From: Synanceia verrucosa
Taxonomy: Eukaryota; Chordata; Actinopteri; Perciformes; Synanceiidae
Assembly: GCA_029721515.1 (NCBI GenBank)
Contig: CM056559.1
Coordinates: 4,155,001 to 4,219,000 of the forward strand
Direction of reading: 5' to 3'
Length of the DNA: 64,000 bases
The position numbers and the translations under genes are program-made. Below, piece by piece: positions 1-12,256 of this stretch. The stretch's first letter is position 1. Every line of letters begins with the position of its first letter. The notes below the pieces were generated by a model. It was not told the origin of the DNA and did not search any database. It saw only the letters and a program-made list of their open reading frames with translations.

Positions 1-169
1 TCATATTAAGACTAAAAATCTCTTCATAAACCCACCAAAACATTTGGAATCCAGGCCACAACATCCCAGGACTCCTTAGGAGCCTGGAGGATGGTATGGA
101 GGGTAGACAAGGATGGAGCCTTGTCATTGGTGACCCTATGATTTAAATTTAGATTCAACAGTTATCAAA

Positions 170-503
170 TTAACTCTTTGAGTGCCATTGACGTATTTCA
201 ACGTCATTTAAAATCTGACACTTGAGTGCCATCGCCATAATAACATGTCGAAGTGCTTTTTCAGCAGCGGGTCGGCGATCGCTAAACCTTTTTTTACCCC
301 TGATAAAACAAGAATGGAACAAGGTAAAAACAATCATTTTTCATGATGAAATAGAGAGTCTCTTCTTTCATTTGAGCTATTCAGTGTTTTCAGAGTCATA
401 GTACAAAATATTCTGTGGGTCTTGAAATATGACTGAAAATGGGCAAAAATGCTGGAACAAGGTACTTTCTGTTTTGTAAAACAGCTGGCACTCAAAGAGT
501 TAA
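170..503 (+). mobile_element. TTAA-bounded MITE-like element, copy 1 (334 bp)
   Basis: It begins TTAACTCTTTGAGTGCCATTG and ends CTGGCACTCAAAGAGTTAA, near-perfect inverted terminal repeats bounded by TTAA. A second, internal start-like motif (cttgagtgccatcgcc) lies about 50 bases in. The body shares the segment gataaaacaagaatggaaca and the following 170 bases with the other copies. TTAA target sites are typical of the piggyBac and Kolobok superfamilies. No transposase is encoded. Confidence 0.85.
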
Positions 504-3500
504 TAACTGCAACAATAGGAAAATAGATTATTTCCTAACAGATCTGGAACCAGTGAAGGTGATGAAAGGTGAGCTGGGATAAGCTGCATATACCTGTACT
601 CTGGCGGAGTCTAAAAGAAGGCCTAATCACCATGGAGTGCCTGACGGGGGTTAAAACTGTGAGCGGTAAAGCCTGGTAAACATCTTTGGCTTCTTCGCTA
701 ATCAGGCACTGCCCTCCACCACCTCCTCCCCCCTACTTTCACTCTCCCGGAGGAGCTGCCACTGCCTGGGGCACCATATTGTCATTAAAGATCACGGCAT
801 AGCAAGGGAACACAGGAAACCCCAGAGCCACATCTCAGGAGAGCCGAGTGGTCCGCTGAGGATGGCACTTGGCCCCAGCCCCGGCACTGCTCACACAAAG
901 GCACAAACAAACAAGCAGAGAAACAGACTGCTCAGCAGACAGACATATGTGTGCACATCCACTATATGCATCTTCAAAAGTAAAAGGGGGAAATATTTTT
1001 AGTTTCTTTTTATCTCGAGACAGACCGAATGGATCAGAATTCTATTCAGCTCTTCATGACAACTAAAAACGAATGATAGGCTGTGCATTTTCTTGGAAAA
1101 CCCCCAAAATGCCGGTTTCAACTAAAATCCCTCCTGCAGGCTTTTTTTTTTTTTTACCAGGCAAACTTGAGATTAATTGATTCCAAGCTGAATAGTCCAC
1201 TAAAGAGAGGGGTTTAAGCTGCAGCCTGTGTCTGCCTTGAACTATCAGTAGGATCTGTCTCCAGTGGATACTAAAAAAACTGGAGGCAGGGCCGTAAGAC
1301 AGGGAGGACTATAATCATCTCCTGCATATGTGTGATGTGCGAGAGCGGGGAAATGGGCGGCGGCAGTGTCTGGGTGGTCGAGAGGGAGGAGAGAGAAAGA
1401 TACTGGGAGGCTGAATCCAAACGAGGGGGCTTTTCTGCAGGCTGAAAGCGCCTGTGTGTCTCCAGCAGATGGACTATTGTGTGTTGAGTCGTGGGGAGTG
1501 GGTGCTGAGTGCTTTCCTTGTGCCCAGCGTGGCCCACTCTTTATCCCAGACTTCACCTCTCTGTCTCTCCTCAGCATCGGCCTTTGTTACACTTGTTTCC
1601 TTTGCTGTTGTTTTGTGCCTCGCTATGTATCTCGCTTTTGTTAACCTTTTCTCATACAAAACAGAGATTTTTCTTTTTTTCAAATTTGGAGGGAGGCGGT
1701 CATTTTTCTCTGTGCTGGTTGTTTTTTTGTTGTCTGAGGAACAAGTTGGAAGGCTGGCTGTGACAGGAGAATAACGCTGAGTCGAGCTGTTCCAGCCTGT
1801 TCGGTGGCTGTCCCTCCCTCAGGACGGGACATCAAGACCAGCACATAAATCACCAGCCACCCAAACAGGCAGGGAGGAAAACACCGGTCAGACAATGCGA
1901 CTGATTACAGCAGGGACCGTCATCCATAGGCACCATCATTTCTGTTGCATATCTATCTCAAATACCCTGGAAAAATCATGGCTAAAATATCTATAAAAAA
2001 AAAAAGGGAGAGGCAGTATGGGATTTTTTTTTAACTACACAGAGACCAGACTATACTGCAGTAACATAAAATATAGCCTCCTCTAAAATATTAACCTGTG
2101 TTGTCACAGTGTCCTATATTTTTCTCAGGCCATTATAGAGAAATCTGTCTTTACTTCAGCCATATGGTAACATTTTCCTGGCCTTCTGTGGTTTTGTCTT
2201 GCTCTGTTAGAGTCATTAATTACATCACTATTCTAAAGACAGGCACATCAGGATCATTCACAGGGATCTCTTACCGCACTTAAAAACATTTCCAGGAACA
2301 CCAAAGACATATTAAGCCAACGTCCTTCAATCCCCCCCAAACCCCTGAGTCAAACATCCCAAAACTGGCAGGACTTGACAAGATGTTCTGATGTAATGTT
2401 GTTGGGTATCCCCACAAAATCCCCCATACCAGCCAGAAAAAGTCAGGTCTGTCTGCATGAGTGGGATGTTATGGGGGATGGATGAGGTGGGTGGCTCGAA
2501 TAATAATCCCAGGTCTCCCCATGTTACCTCAAAACAAACCGAGAGCAGGCGAGGAGAGAGTGGGGCAGAGAAATCCGCTTTATAAAAAGGGCCTGGCATT
2601 ATTTATGACTCCCTATAAAAGCTGTAGTTAATTACAGTGTTTTAGACTTATAAATTACAGATTGTGGAGCTCCTGTTATAATTAGAGTGGCGGAGGCAGG
2701 GCCTGGGCTCGGTCTCTGGGTTCGGAGGTGCAGAGGAGCTCAGAGGCAGGGCTGCTGGATGAGGCCTGCTCTACTGATGTGGTGAAGCCAGACCCAGATC
2801 ACATCCCGAACAGGGCCCTGCCTGCTGCATGTGGCAACGCTGAGCTGCTCTCTGCACAGGGCTTTCTAATGTTTATCCTCTCTGTCTGTTGCTGGGATGC
2901 CTGCTATATGCTGCACGACACCGGCAGAGCACAAATAGTTATTCCTTTATTGTGGTGGATCAGTAGCTCTGTGTGTCATATCTCGAGCTATTGATTGTCT
3001 TTTTGTAGCGGCTCAGTGAGGCAGAGCCAGACAGGCAGATAGACAGTGGGATGCTAAAGAGGGTTAATCCTGGTCATCCCCTTTCACTCATTAGCTGAAT
3101 TATCAATGGCCCTTAGCAAAGCCTAACTGCAACATGTGTGGACAGAGAGTGGCCTCAGTGTATCCCTGAGGATGTTCCTGATGTCAGAGGTCAAGTCAAT
3201 GACCTGCCGTCATGCACTTCTTATTGTCAGCTATGTCATTAAAGGTATCAGGAAGATTTTAATGACCCTGCAGTGCTTATCCCTAATAACAAGAGAGAGA
3301 AAAAATGTAGAATGTATAAATTGATAATGAAATAATCTGGTCCTAATCTGTTTATGTTGTGTGAGTGAGGATTCAACTGAGTCCAACTGAGGCCATCTGG
3401 GGTGCAGGAGCCAGCGGGGAGGTCAGTCCTGCCATTTCTGCTTTGTACACTTTAGGCTCGCTTGCCAGAGGTAGAGAAAAGGTGTGATGTTACACCAGCG

Positions 3501-4138
3501 CCTCACACTAATGCTGAGAAGTCCCTCAGGTGAAGAGAGAGTAGAGAAACTGCTCAGGTCTACAGGGCATCTTTAGAGGCTTAGTATAAGACTCAGCTAA
3601 TCCCTAGGATTCCGCCTTGTTTGGAGTAAACATTAAAAAAACACAACCTTTGCATAAAATTGTTAGAAAACAACTACCGGTAAGTGCGGATAAATTACAG
3701 ATATTAGAAGTCACTCCAGATGCTTTACTCATACTCATTCATGTGTTTTGAAACTGCAACCCAGTTATCCAGCATGGGCTTGTTAGAGCTAAAATCTGAA
3801 TCAATAAGCAGCATAATTTAGCAGAGCAGAGAGCGAGAAGACATTGTGTGCGTGAGTGAATAGGCTTGGAGCCTCCCAGTGTCTGACACAGCCCTTATCG
3901 GTGGCACCTCTTTCTTGTATGCACATCACTTCAGTACAGAGGAATTCACAAGCTGTGAATCAGCGATGAGGGCAGTGTCACCAAAGACAGATGCCAGCCT
4001 CCCCACCTGCCTGGTGCGACACCCCAACCCGCACCCCCACCCCTGGCTGTGGGCTACAGGCCCCCTCTCATTAGGGGGTGCTGACAGGCCCTGTCCTCAC
4101 CCTGATTCCTCATCATTAGAGCATGTAAATCTCCCTGT
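504..4138. other. intronic DNA, no gene recognised
   Basis: Apart from a poly-T run near 1142-1155 and a poly-A run near 1997, this is unique-looking sequence. Overlapping frames of up to 113 codons on both strands have no domain or exon character. Confidence 0.6.
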
Positions 4139-4162
4139 CTCTCTCTCTCTCTCTCTCTCTCA

Positions 4163-4201
<39 letters not shown>
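4139..4201. repeat. compound (CT)n(CA)n microsatellite
   Basis: About 40 bases of CT repeat with one CA interruption pass directly into about 20 bases of CA repeat. Confidence 0.95.
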
Positions 4202-4599
4202 TGCAGACACACATATCTGACTGGAGGGGTTCAATCACCTGAGAAATAGGAGCCACTAACCCCAGGACCCAGCAAAAAGGTTGGGTTCATGCATATGTAT
4301 TGTGACAGGAAATACAATTACCTGCAAGCTCGACTGCGGTCTTCTGCAGACTTGATTACAATGCAAACAAACGCGTAACTTCTTCTGTGGGCTGAGTTCT
4401 TATGAATACTGTAATCATGTAGGGCCACACGTAAAAACACACACAGACTATATAAGAGGCACAGACACAACAAGTGCATGTTAAGAGAGGCAACAGAGAC
4501 AAAAGCAGTGAATCTTGAGGGCAAGCATCTGGTGGGTCCCAACTGGATTGGTGCACTACTGCTGCATGTATAATTCAAACTAGCCCTCTCCTTTACTTT

Positions 4600-4830
4600 C
4601 CTCCAGCCATGTAAAGGAGCCCAGACACAGCATATGGAGACAAGGATAGAGGGGAAGAGGAGAGGAGAAAGAGGGAGTAAGGGAGATGTGTGAGGGGGGA
4701 AAATATGGAAACAAGGATGGCGGAGAAATGGGATGCTACAGGCGGGAGGAGAGCTGGAGGAAGGGGAAAGAGGCACCAGAGGTGGACGAGCAAAGTTGGT
4801 AAAACAAGAAAGTGAAGCGGGTGTGTGGGG
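4600..4830. repeat. purine-rich tract with G-run
   Basis: The plus strand is dominated by A and G (for example gaggggaagaggagaggaga), with few pyrimidines, ending in a run of nine G. The complementary strand therefore lacks stops and makes spurious long reading frames. No gene is seen. Confidence 0.65.
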
Positions 4831-6537
4831 GGGGGATGAGCTCCCCCAAAAAAATCTAGCCTGAATCCTATCTTGTTCATTTCACTGCACAACAATTTCA
4901 CAGTAGAAAATGCAGGCTCGCTGCTGAAAGTGTTCATTACTTTGCGCTCTAAAGGGGCCTTCGAAGGAATATCACAGTTATTTCAGCCAGATCCCTTGGG
5001 ACAACTCGAGTACCCATCAGCTTTTTCAGAGATGAGTGTAGGTGTGATTGAAGTGTGCATGTCTGCATGTTCACACAATGTTTATAAGCTCGCAGTGTGT
5101 TACAATACTAGTTCAGAGAAACCTGAGGAAGTGCATTCACACGTGGTTAGTATGACTTGATAATGAACACGGAGAAAAGCAAACCATACTTATCAGGACC
5201 TCATAACATTATAGATTTAGTTATATGACGAGCACTTTCTACACCAGCAGTTCTAAGAACTTTTTGTAGTAAAGATGACATGACTGAAAAAAAATATGAC
5301 TCACCTGAATGATGGGATTTGGAAAAGGACATCGTCATCAGGCAAGGGTGGCGGGAAGGAAAGAAGAGATGAGAGGGAAACGTTAGACAGGGTACTGGGG
5401 TTCGTAAATATGAAAAACATTGTGTGAGTAAGCATTTTATGTTCACTCTAAAATGTACATTATGCTCTCTCTAAACCGCTGCAGTGGAACAGACTGGATT
5501 TACATAGAAACCTTATCCTGCTTAATACTGGCACAAAATAGAGATGGGGAAAAATAAAGACAATCTTCCTGATAAGAACTTTCATCAGAGCAGTTTGTAG
5601 CTACAGCACATCAATCTCAAGCCATAAATACACATTTAAAAGAAGACATATTATAGACTGGCCAAGATATAGAGTGCATGAAAAGAGAAAAGAGATCCAC
5701 AGGGAGGGAGAAAGAGGCTGGAAGAGAGAGAATGAGGGGGGAAAAGAAATCATTAATGCAAATGTACCCCAGAAGCGAGATAGACTGGCGTTATCGGAGG
5801 TTACTGCTGTTTTTGGAGGGTGTTAATTGTTATTCATGATGCTGTTGACTTGAGCAGGGATTGGGGCTGCTTGTTTTTGAAGTGCTGGATCAGGCAGGGA
5901 TTTATTGACCATGGCTGCTGGGGGTACAGGCCCATAGAGGGATGTCAGTCAGGATGGAGGAGGACTTCGGGGGCAGGGGGGTGGAGCTGGTGGTGGTGAT
6001 TAGGTCAAACCTCCAACCTCCCACCTACTGTGTCTTCCTGTGTGCCTGTAGCTGTGCAGCATCGACCACAGCAGACAAAAAGAGACACCTGTTTCTGCAT
6101 CTAGCAGCACTTTGACCCTCAGACAAAGAAAGGAACTACAAAATAACAAGAACCTCAAAGGAATTTAGTGTGGGGAAAATATGCGCCTTAAATAGACAGA
6201 CTTGAGATTTTACAAGTAAGGTTGACCAACATAAAACATAAAGACGTGTTTCCCCAAACGTTCCTTAGCCTTGAACTACGAGAGGCAGCTTTGTGTGCTA
6301 TTTAGGCTTTGAGTTTGTGTGTCTGCTTCACGCACACAAAGGCATGTGTGTGGCTTTGTGTATCCACACAATTGGTCTGCATGCCTGTAAAAATGTGTGT
6401 CTGCTGTGTGCACTCGGCACGCAGAGGGTGAAAATACTTTTGTGTGCCTCTATGCTGCTAATTGCAGGCATGCGGCCATGTGTCCCAATATATAATGGTG
6501 TGCACTGAGAGACAAAGCTGAGCTGCTCCCCCCTTTC

Positions 6538-6539
<2 letters not shown>

Positions 6540-6594
<55 letters not shown>
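6540..6594. repeat. (CA)n microsatellite, 55 bp
   Basis: This is an uninterrupted AC dinucleotide array. Confidence 0.97.
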
Positions 6595-6597
<3 letters not shown>

Positions 6598-7670
6598 GAC
6601 AGAGTCTGTCAACAGGCCTGTCAGAGCAGAGGACTCCTGACAGCCACTCATTCTTTGCCAGAAGCCCTGCACAGCGCTAACAGCGTTATCTGCATATTAG
6701 TATTGCTTTCCAATAATATTCCCCCTCTCTGTCGCCCCCTCCTTCACTGACTCTGAGCAGTTGTTTCACTACAAACAAGAAATAGATAACAAGATACTGG
6801 AGTTGTAGGGTTTATTGGAGAGATAGAGTGAGACACAGCACAAGGGAGTCAGAGGGAATGACCTTACCCTGGCTATAAAATGACCTACTTCAAAGGAAAC
6901 AGAGTCAGAGACGGAGGGAAGACATGAGCAGAATCCAGAAGGGTAGACGAGTAAATAAATAAAAAGCCCTGCTGGATGATAACGTGACAGTGGCCTCAGT
7001 GTCTTTTTAACCACTGAGCAAATATGCATAAGGACAGGCACTGTGTGCTGCAAGGTAAAACAGGGAAAAGTCCAGATAAGAAAGCTATTGCCGTGTCCTG
7101 TCACTTGTATTATCTCTGCTAATCTCTGTGATCCACTGGTCTTAACAGGGATTTTTGGCTGTTCACTTGTTGTGTAGAAAGCCTTGACATTTTTCAAATG
7201 TGTGTTAAAAGGGGTCTACTCTGTTTGGTGGGCTAAACATGCCAGCACAGTGTCCACAATGAGACCAGTATGTGATTCCATTTGTTAAAATGACAGATAA
7301 AACTTTTCTTTTTTTTTGCTGCCAGCTTGTCGCTGTCTCTTCACTGTCTCCTGTCGCTTACCCTCACTGTGTCCCTCTCTCCACATGACCTTGCCTTACC
7401 CACCATTGGGCTTTCCTCTGGCTGAGGGGCAGCCAGGCAGAATTTATCCGTCTGAGATGAAAGGAGGGGAAAGGGAAAAAAAGCCGATGGGGGCTGGCTG
7501 AGGAAAGATTGTATATCCAGGCGTGAACCCCAGGACAGGCGCACAGGTCAACAGACTCAACACTGACAATAGATAAGCACACTAAACATTTCAGACAGAG
7601 AGAAGAAGTGAAAATATAAAATAAAATCAGTATTGGGTAACGAGGAACATCTAACCACATTTATCTGAAT

Positions 7671-7673
<3 letters not shown>

Positions 7674-7734
<61 letters not shown>
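7674..7734. repeat. (CA)n microsatellite, 61 bp
   Basis: This AC array has a single G substitution (acgcac) near its middle. Confidence 0.97.
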
Positions 7735-7736
<2 letters not shown>

Positions 7737-8389
7737 CTATCTGTATGACGCTGGTCTCGGGGGAATGCCGCTGAGGTGTGAAGAGTGTGATGGGATCATA
7801 GGGAGCCATGGCCTCTCTCCACCAATTACTCAACAATCTGGCCTTGTCCTAATCTTCCTCTGAAAACACCCGGGTTGGAAATGATGCAGAAAACAGCAGG
7901 CTGCCCATCAGGCCACACAAGCTAATCCCGGTGCACTGGAGTGTGTTCACTCTCTTGCCTTTATAAATACTAATACACTGCTGTCTCGTGGGTTCATGTA
8001 CACATTCAATGGCACTGCTGGTCTCCTCGAAGGAGGTGTAGATGCTATCAGTAGCTTTGTCCAAGGCCGTGTTGTCGGTGCCGAGCTAGAGTGCTGTGTC
8101 CTCAGGTCAGAGTCAGACACAACATGTGACCTTTTAAAAGCACCGCATACAATACCTAGAACATTATGCAAGAAAAAAAGAAAGCTTTCACAAAGATGTT
8201 ATGTATGACGGGGAATGCCACTGCTGGAGATATATTATGAGTCACTGAGCAACTACTGTAGGACTCTTTTCACACTGCAGCAATAATACACACAAAACCA
8301 TGAGGCTACAGTATGTGATATGGGTGGTTATCGGCAAGGACTTCACCATACGAAACATATTACAACACTTGAGTCACAGTAGTTAGTTG

Positions 8390-8660
8390 AGATACATTAT
8401 TGTGATATTGTTATATTGCAATATATAGACCACTGAGAAATTTAAAATGTAGCTTAAAACACACACACACTGTGCACATACATATATATATATTAGGGCT
8501 GTCAAAGTTACAGCGTTTACGCAGATTTTTTTTTTAGTTAACTTTTTATTTCATGTGGGAGTCATTCTGGATTTACAATTTTTTTTGGGGAAAAAAATCG
8601 ATATTAAGATTGCAATATATCGTCATATAATGCCATATTGATATTTTTCCCATCCCTAGT
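8390..8660. mobile_element. degenerate DNA-transposon fragments (hAT-like, teleost type)
   Basis: The block contains attgtgatattgttatattgcaatata, then tagggctgtcaaagttacagcg, then aatcgatattaagattgcaatatatcg ending in tttttcccatcccta. These strings resemble common fish repeats with TAGGG-type ends. Boundaries and family are uncertain and it is probably more than one old insertion. Confidence 0.5.
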
Positions 8661-10980
8661 ATGTACAGTTTACCTGTCTGTCGAGCCTTAATGAATGTAA
8701 AGCACAGCATAAAGTGCATATGAACAAAAAATCAATGGTGGATCCAATTGAATTCCAGTCAACTTCACCGCGCTTATGCATCAGTCATCGTCTACCCATC
8801 AGTAACCTAATGAGAATTAACACCTCAAAAATAGTGTGTGATTTCCATAAGTTAATCAGGATTGAAAATGACTGATGGCTTTAAAGGCAGCACTAAAAAT
8901 ACTGAGCAGCCCAGAGGCCTGACTTTGATCCCAAAGCTCAAATTAAATTGATTTTAACTGTTTCAGACGGCTTCCTCTGTGTCCTTCAGATTCAAACAAT
9001 GATTCCGTCAGGCTCTCATCACACAGCGCAGCCTAAAGCAATCTGGATGGAATCCTTGTTTCTTGATCCTTCCTGTGCCAGAAGGAGAGAAATGTCTCTG
9101 TCTCGCCATATAAATAAGTGACGAGTGAGGTTAGTCCATCTAAGAGCAGAGCAAATAAATGAATAATAAAAGGGAAAAATGAATGTCAGTCAGTGTGAGT
9201 GAATTGTAACAGCTTCTGTGTGGTAGAGTGTTTCAATGCTTGCTCGTTGTGCTAGTCTTGTATATCTCTGATCAGTCTAACTCAAATCCTATTCTGGTCC
9301 GGTCCGGCCCAGCCCAGCCGACCACTACATGCTATCGCCATGGTCACTGAACTTCACAGGCAAACATGCAGAATATTTTTACCCAGGCCATACCATTCCA
9401 AGCCCACAGCAGCTGTTCCTCATCCTGTGGCTGACACTCACATCTGGTGTCAAGGCTCTGAACGGGCCAACAACAAAGGCCGTTCTCTTGGAGCTGACAC
9501 TACACAGAGAGGGATAGGCAGCTTTCAGCATACAGTTATTTCAATATAGCCCGGGGCTGCTGTGACCTCCATTATTCTCTCAGCTGAGCACCTGTCCTCC
9601 TCAACGTACCAAAGGTGCTCCCCCACACTAAGGGGAAATGGTATATCTCTTACTTTATGGTGAGGATTAAGAACTCTGTCTCACCCCCATTCCTTTTTCT
9701 CAACCAACACTAAATTACTCCACAGCCATCACCCTGGCTCCCATTAGCCCTTTCAATCTACCTGCCTTCAGCATGATGAGCCCTGGAGCTACAGGGGATG
9801 GTAATGATGTGTGTACACTCCCCCCCAGTTCTCCATCACCCCTCTCTCAAACCTCACAAGATATGTCCCATCTCAAAACCGTAGCGCTGTATTCAAGAAT
9901 TGTCTTGGTGTCTTTGGTAACCCGTTGCGTGGACTTGGCGTTCGGCAAATTGAAGTGGGCTTTCTTTATCTGCTGTAGTGGTGGAGGGGGGTCTTCAAGA
10001 GGCAATCTTCCAGCCTATGTCAACGCCCCCCTCAGTCTGCGAGCAGACACCCCCATCCATTAGAGACAGAGGGGTGGAGACCTTGTAAATTATAGACGAG
10101 TTGCACACAGTGAACAATGGAGCATCCACTCTGCATTCACTGCCACATCTGCATTCCTCTACAGACAAAGACACAAAGTCAACCTATATATCAGAACCCA
10201 GTTGAGATATAAATAAAAGATGCATGGTTACGATTTTGTACTCTCTTTCCTTAAAAAGTAGATCAATATTCTCCATGACTATTGATTGACTACAGACGTT
10301 GACATCTCTGAGTGTGTTCTGAATTAAAAATAAAAGCAGGCTGTGTTAACGTGGATTCTTATGAGTAACCAAACGTGGGCAACATTAACATGCAACAGAC
10401 AGATGGGCTGTGTCGGTCAGCGCAGGTTATGAGAACAACAAGTCTGAATCATCTTTGTTCCGGTGGAACCATCCTCGGCTTTGTGCTTGGTGAGAAATTA
10501 ATGGCAATAATTAACATTCCCCTCTCAGCATCCTTTCCATTAAACTTGCATTAATGAAAGCTCAAGATAAAGACTTGAAATATTCTCTGTCACCCTCATT
10601 CTCATTTCCAGAATGAGGCCACTCTAAAGTCCACCATTAGCAATTACTCTTTGTGTTTCCAGCATAATATTTTATCTTGTATAATCCTCAAAATGATTTA
10701 AATCGGCTGAATGAGAGTGTTGGTATTTGGTGCTGACTTTGAATGACAATGTGTCCAGCAGTAGCTGTTTAGGATGGAGCTCATCCTCCATGGTCTAAGC
10801 TGTGCTGCTTTACTCCCAGACTGTGACCAATAGATTGTCTCCCAGAGAAAAGTGAATTCAGGTTGAGAAAAACGTAGAGGGATTCAAAGGTAAACACAGC
10901 ATGAAGCTACCGCTGCACTTCAGTTTCAGCTCCTTTTGCCTCCATGTATCATATCATATGAGTCAGCGTAGCATGCCATT

Positions 10981-11297
10981 TTAACTCTTTGAGTGCCATT
11001 GACGTATTTCGCCGTCAAAGTGTTTTTTCAGCAATGGTCGCTGACCGCGGTCTCCCGCAGCCTGTGAGTAATTTTGGGGCTTCTGGAAGATTTAGTCAGG
11101 ACATAAAGAGAAGCATCTACTCTACCCTCAAATGTTTTTTTTTTTTTTATGATGAATACTTCATTTGAGCTATTCAGTGTTTTCAGAGTCATAGTACAAA
11201 ATCTTCTGTGGGTCTTGAAATATGACTCAAAATGGACAAAAACGCTGGAACAAGGCACTTTCTCTTTTGAAAAAACGGCAGGCGCTCAAAGAGTTAA
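10981..11297 (+). mobile_element. TTAA-bounded MITE-like element, copy 2 (317 bp)
   Basis: It starts TTAACTCTTTGAGTGCCATTGACG and ends GGCGCTCAAAGAGTTAA. It shares the tttgagctattcagtgtttt and tcttctgtgggtcttgaaa segments with copies 1, 6 and 7, and the cccgcagcctgtgagtaatt segment with copy 4 and the complement of copy 7. A poly-T run near 11140 replaces part of the body. Confidence 0.85.
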
Positions 11298-11893
11298 TCA
11301 GCCACATTGTCTCTAAAAATATTTCTATATGTATCCCATTAGTCTTGATTATTTATTGTGAACTGTATGACCAGCAGGTAAGGATCCTGTGGTGACTTGC
11401 TGTTGAAATGAGTAGAAATAAGATACCTTTACTTTCCACAACCCCCCTCTGCTATGCTGGGCCATATTCCCCCTAGATGGGCTCTCGTCTAATCCTCAAA
11501 CACTGTGTTCGTGTGTATCCATTAGCAGTGTGGCCTGGAGGCCTTTCCACTGCCCCCAACCCAGGAGGTATCCCCATACTCTCCATGGGCGAGATCAGGT
11601 TAATATTATATTGGTGAGGGAGACGACATTTCTTATTTATTGAAAGGCAGTCTAGCATGAAAGAGTGTTTGCAGGCAGGCCAGTGGATTACCTGACCCCA
11701 TCTCCCCTTCTATCAGTTCAAAGTGGACCCCAATAACTTCACATAGGACAAAGGAGAGGAGAGACAGCCGCTTTTTTAAGTCTTCATCCGCCTCATTGAC
11801 CATTTTAAAACACTACTGTAAGAAAATCAGCGCAGCTAACCTGACTATGTCATCAAGGTGTGATATTTGGATACGAAACATACTTAGAGCGGT

Positions 11894-12256
11894 TTAACTC
11901 TTTGAGTATCAGCTATTTTATAAAACCAAAAGTGCCTTGTGCCAGAGTTTTTGCCCATTTAGAGTCATATTTCAAGACCCACAGAATATTTTGTACTATG
12001 ACTCTGAAAACACTGAATAGCTCAAATGAAAGAAGAGACTCTCTATTTCATCATGAAATAAAACATTTGTTTTTACCTTGTTCCATTCTTGATTTATCAG
12101 AGGTAGAGGCCACTTTCACCAAACATTACTCACAAGCTGCAGGAGATTGGCGACCCGCTGCCGAAAAACCACAATGACGTATTATTACATCAATGACACT
12201 CAAGCGTCACGATTTTAAATGATGCTGAAATACGTCAATGGCGCTCAAAGAGTTAA
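11894..12256 (-). mobile_element. TTAA-bounded MITE-like element, copy 3 (363 bp, inverted)
   Basis: This is the same family in opposite orientation. It starts TTAACTCTTTGAGTATCAGC, ends with TCAATGGCGCTCAAAGAGTTAA, and reads as the reverse complement of copy 1 internally (agagtcatatttcaagaccc, ttgttccattcttg). It shares with copy 1 the extra internal end-like motif (gacactcaagcgtcacg). It lies 597 bases from copy 2, head to head. Confidence 0.85.

Noticed and set aside
4318..4776. 152-codon minus-strand frame
   Set aside because: It is Pro/Leu/Ser-rich because the strand is polypyrimidine. No domain is seen, and overlapping frames open in the same place.
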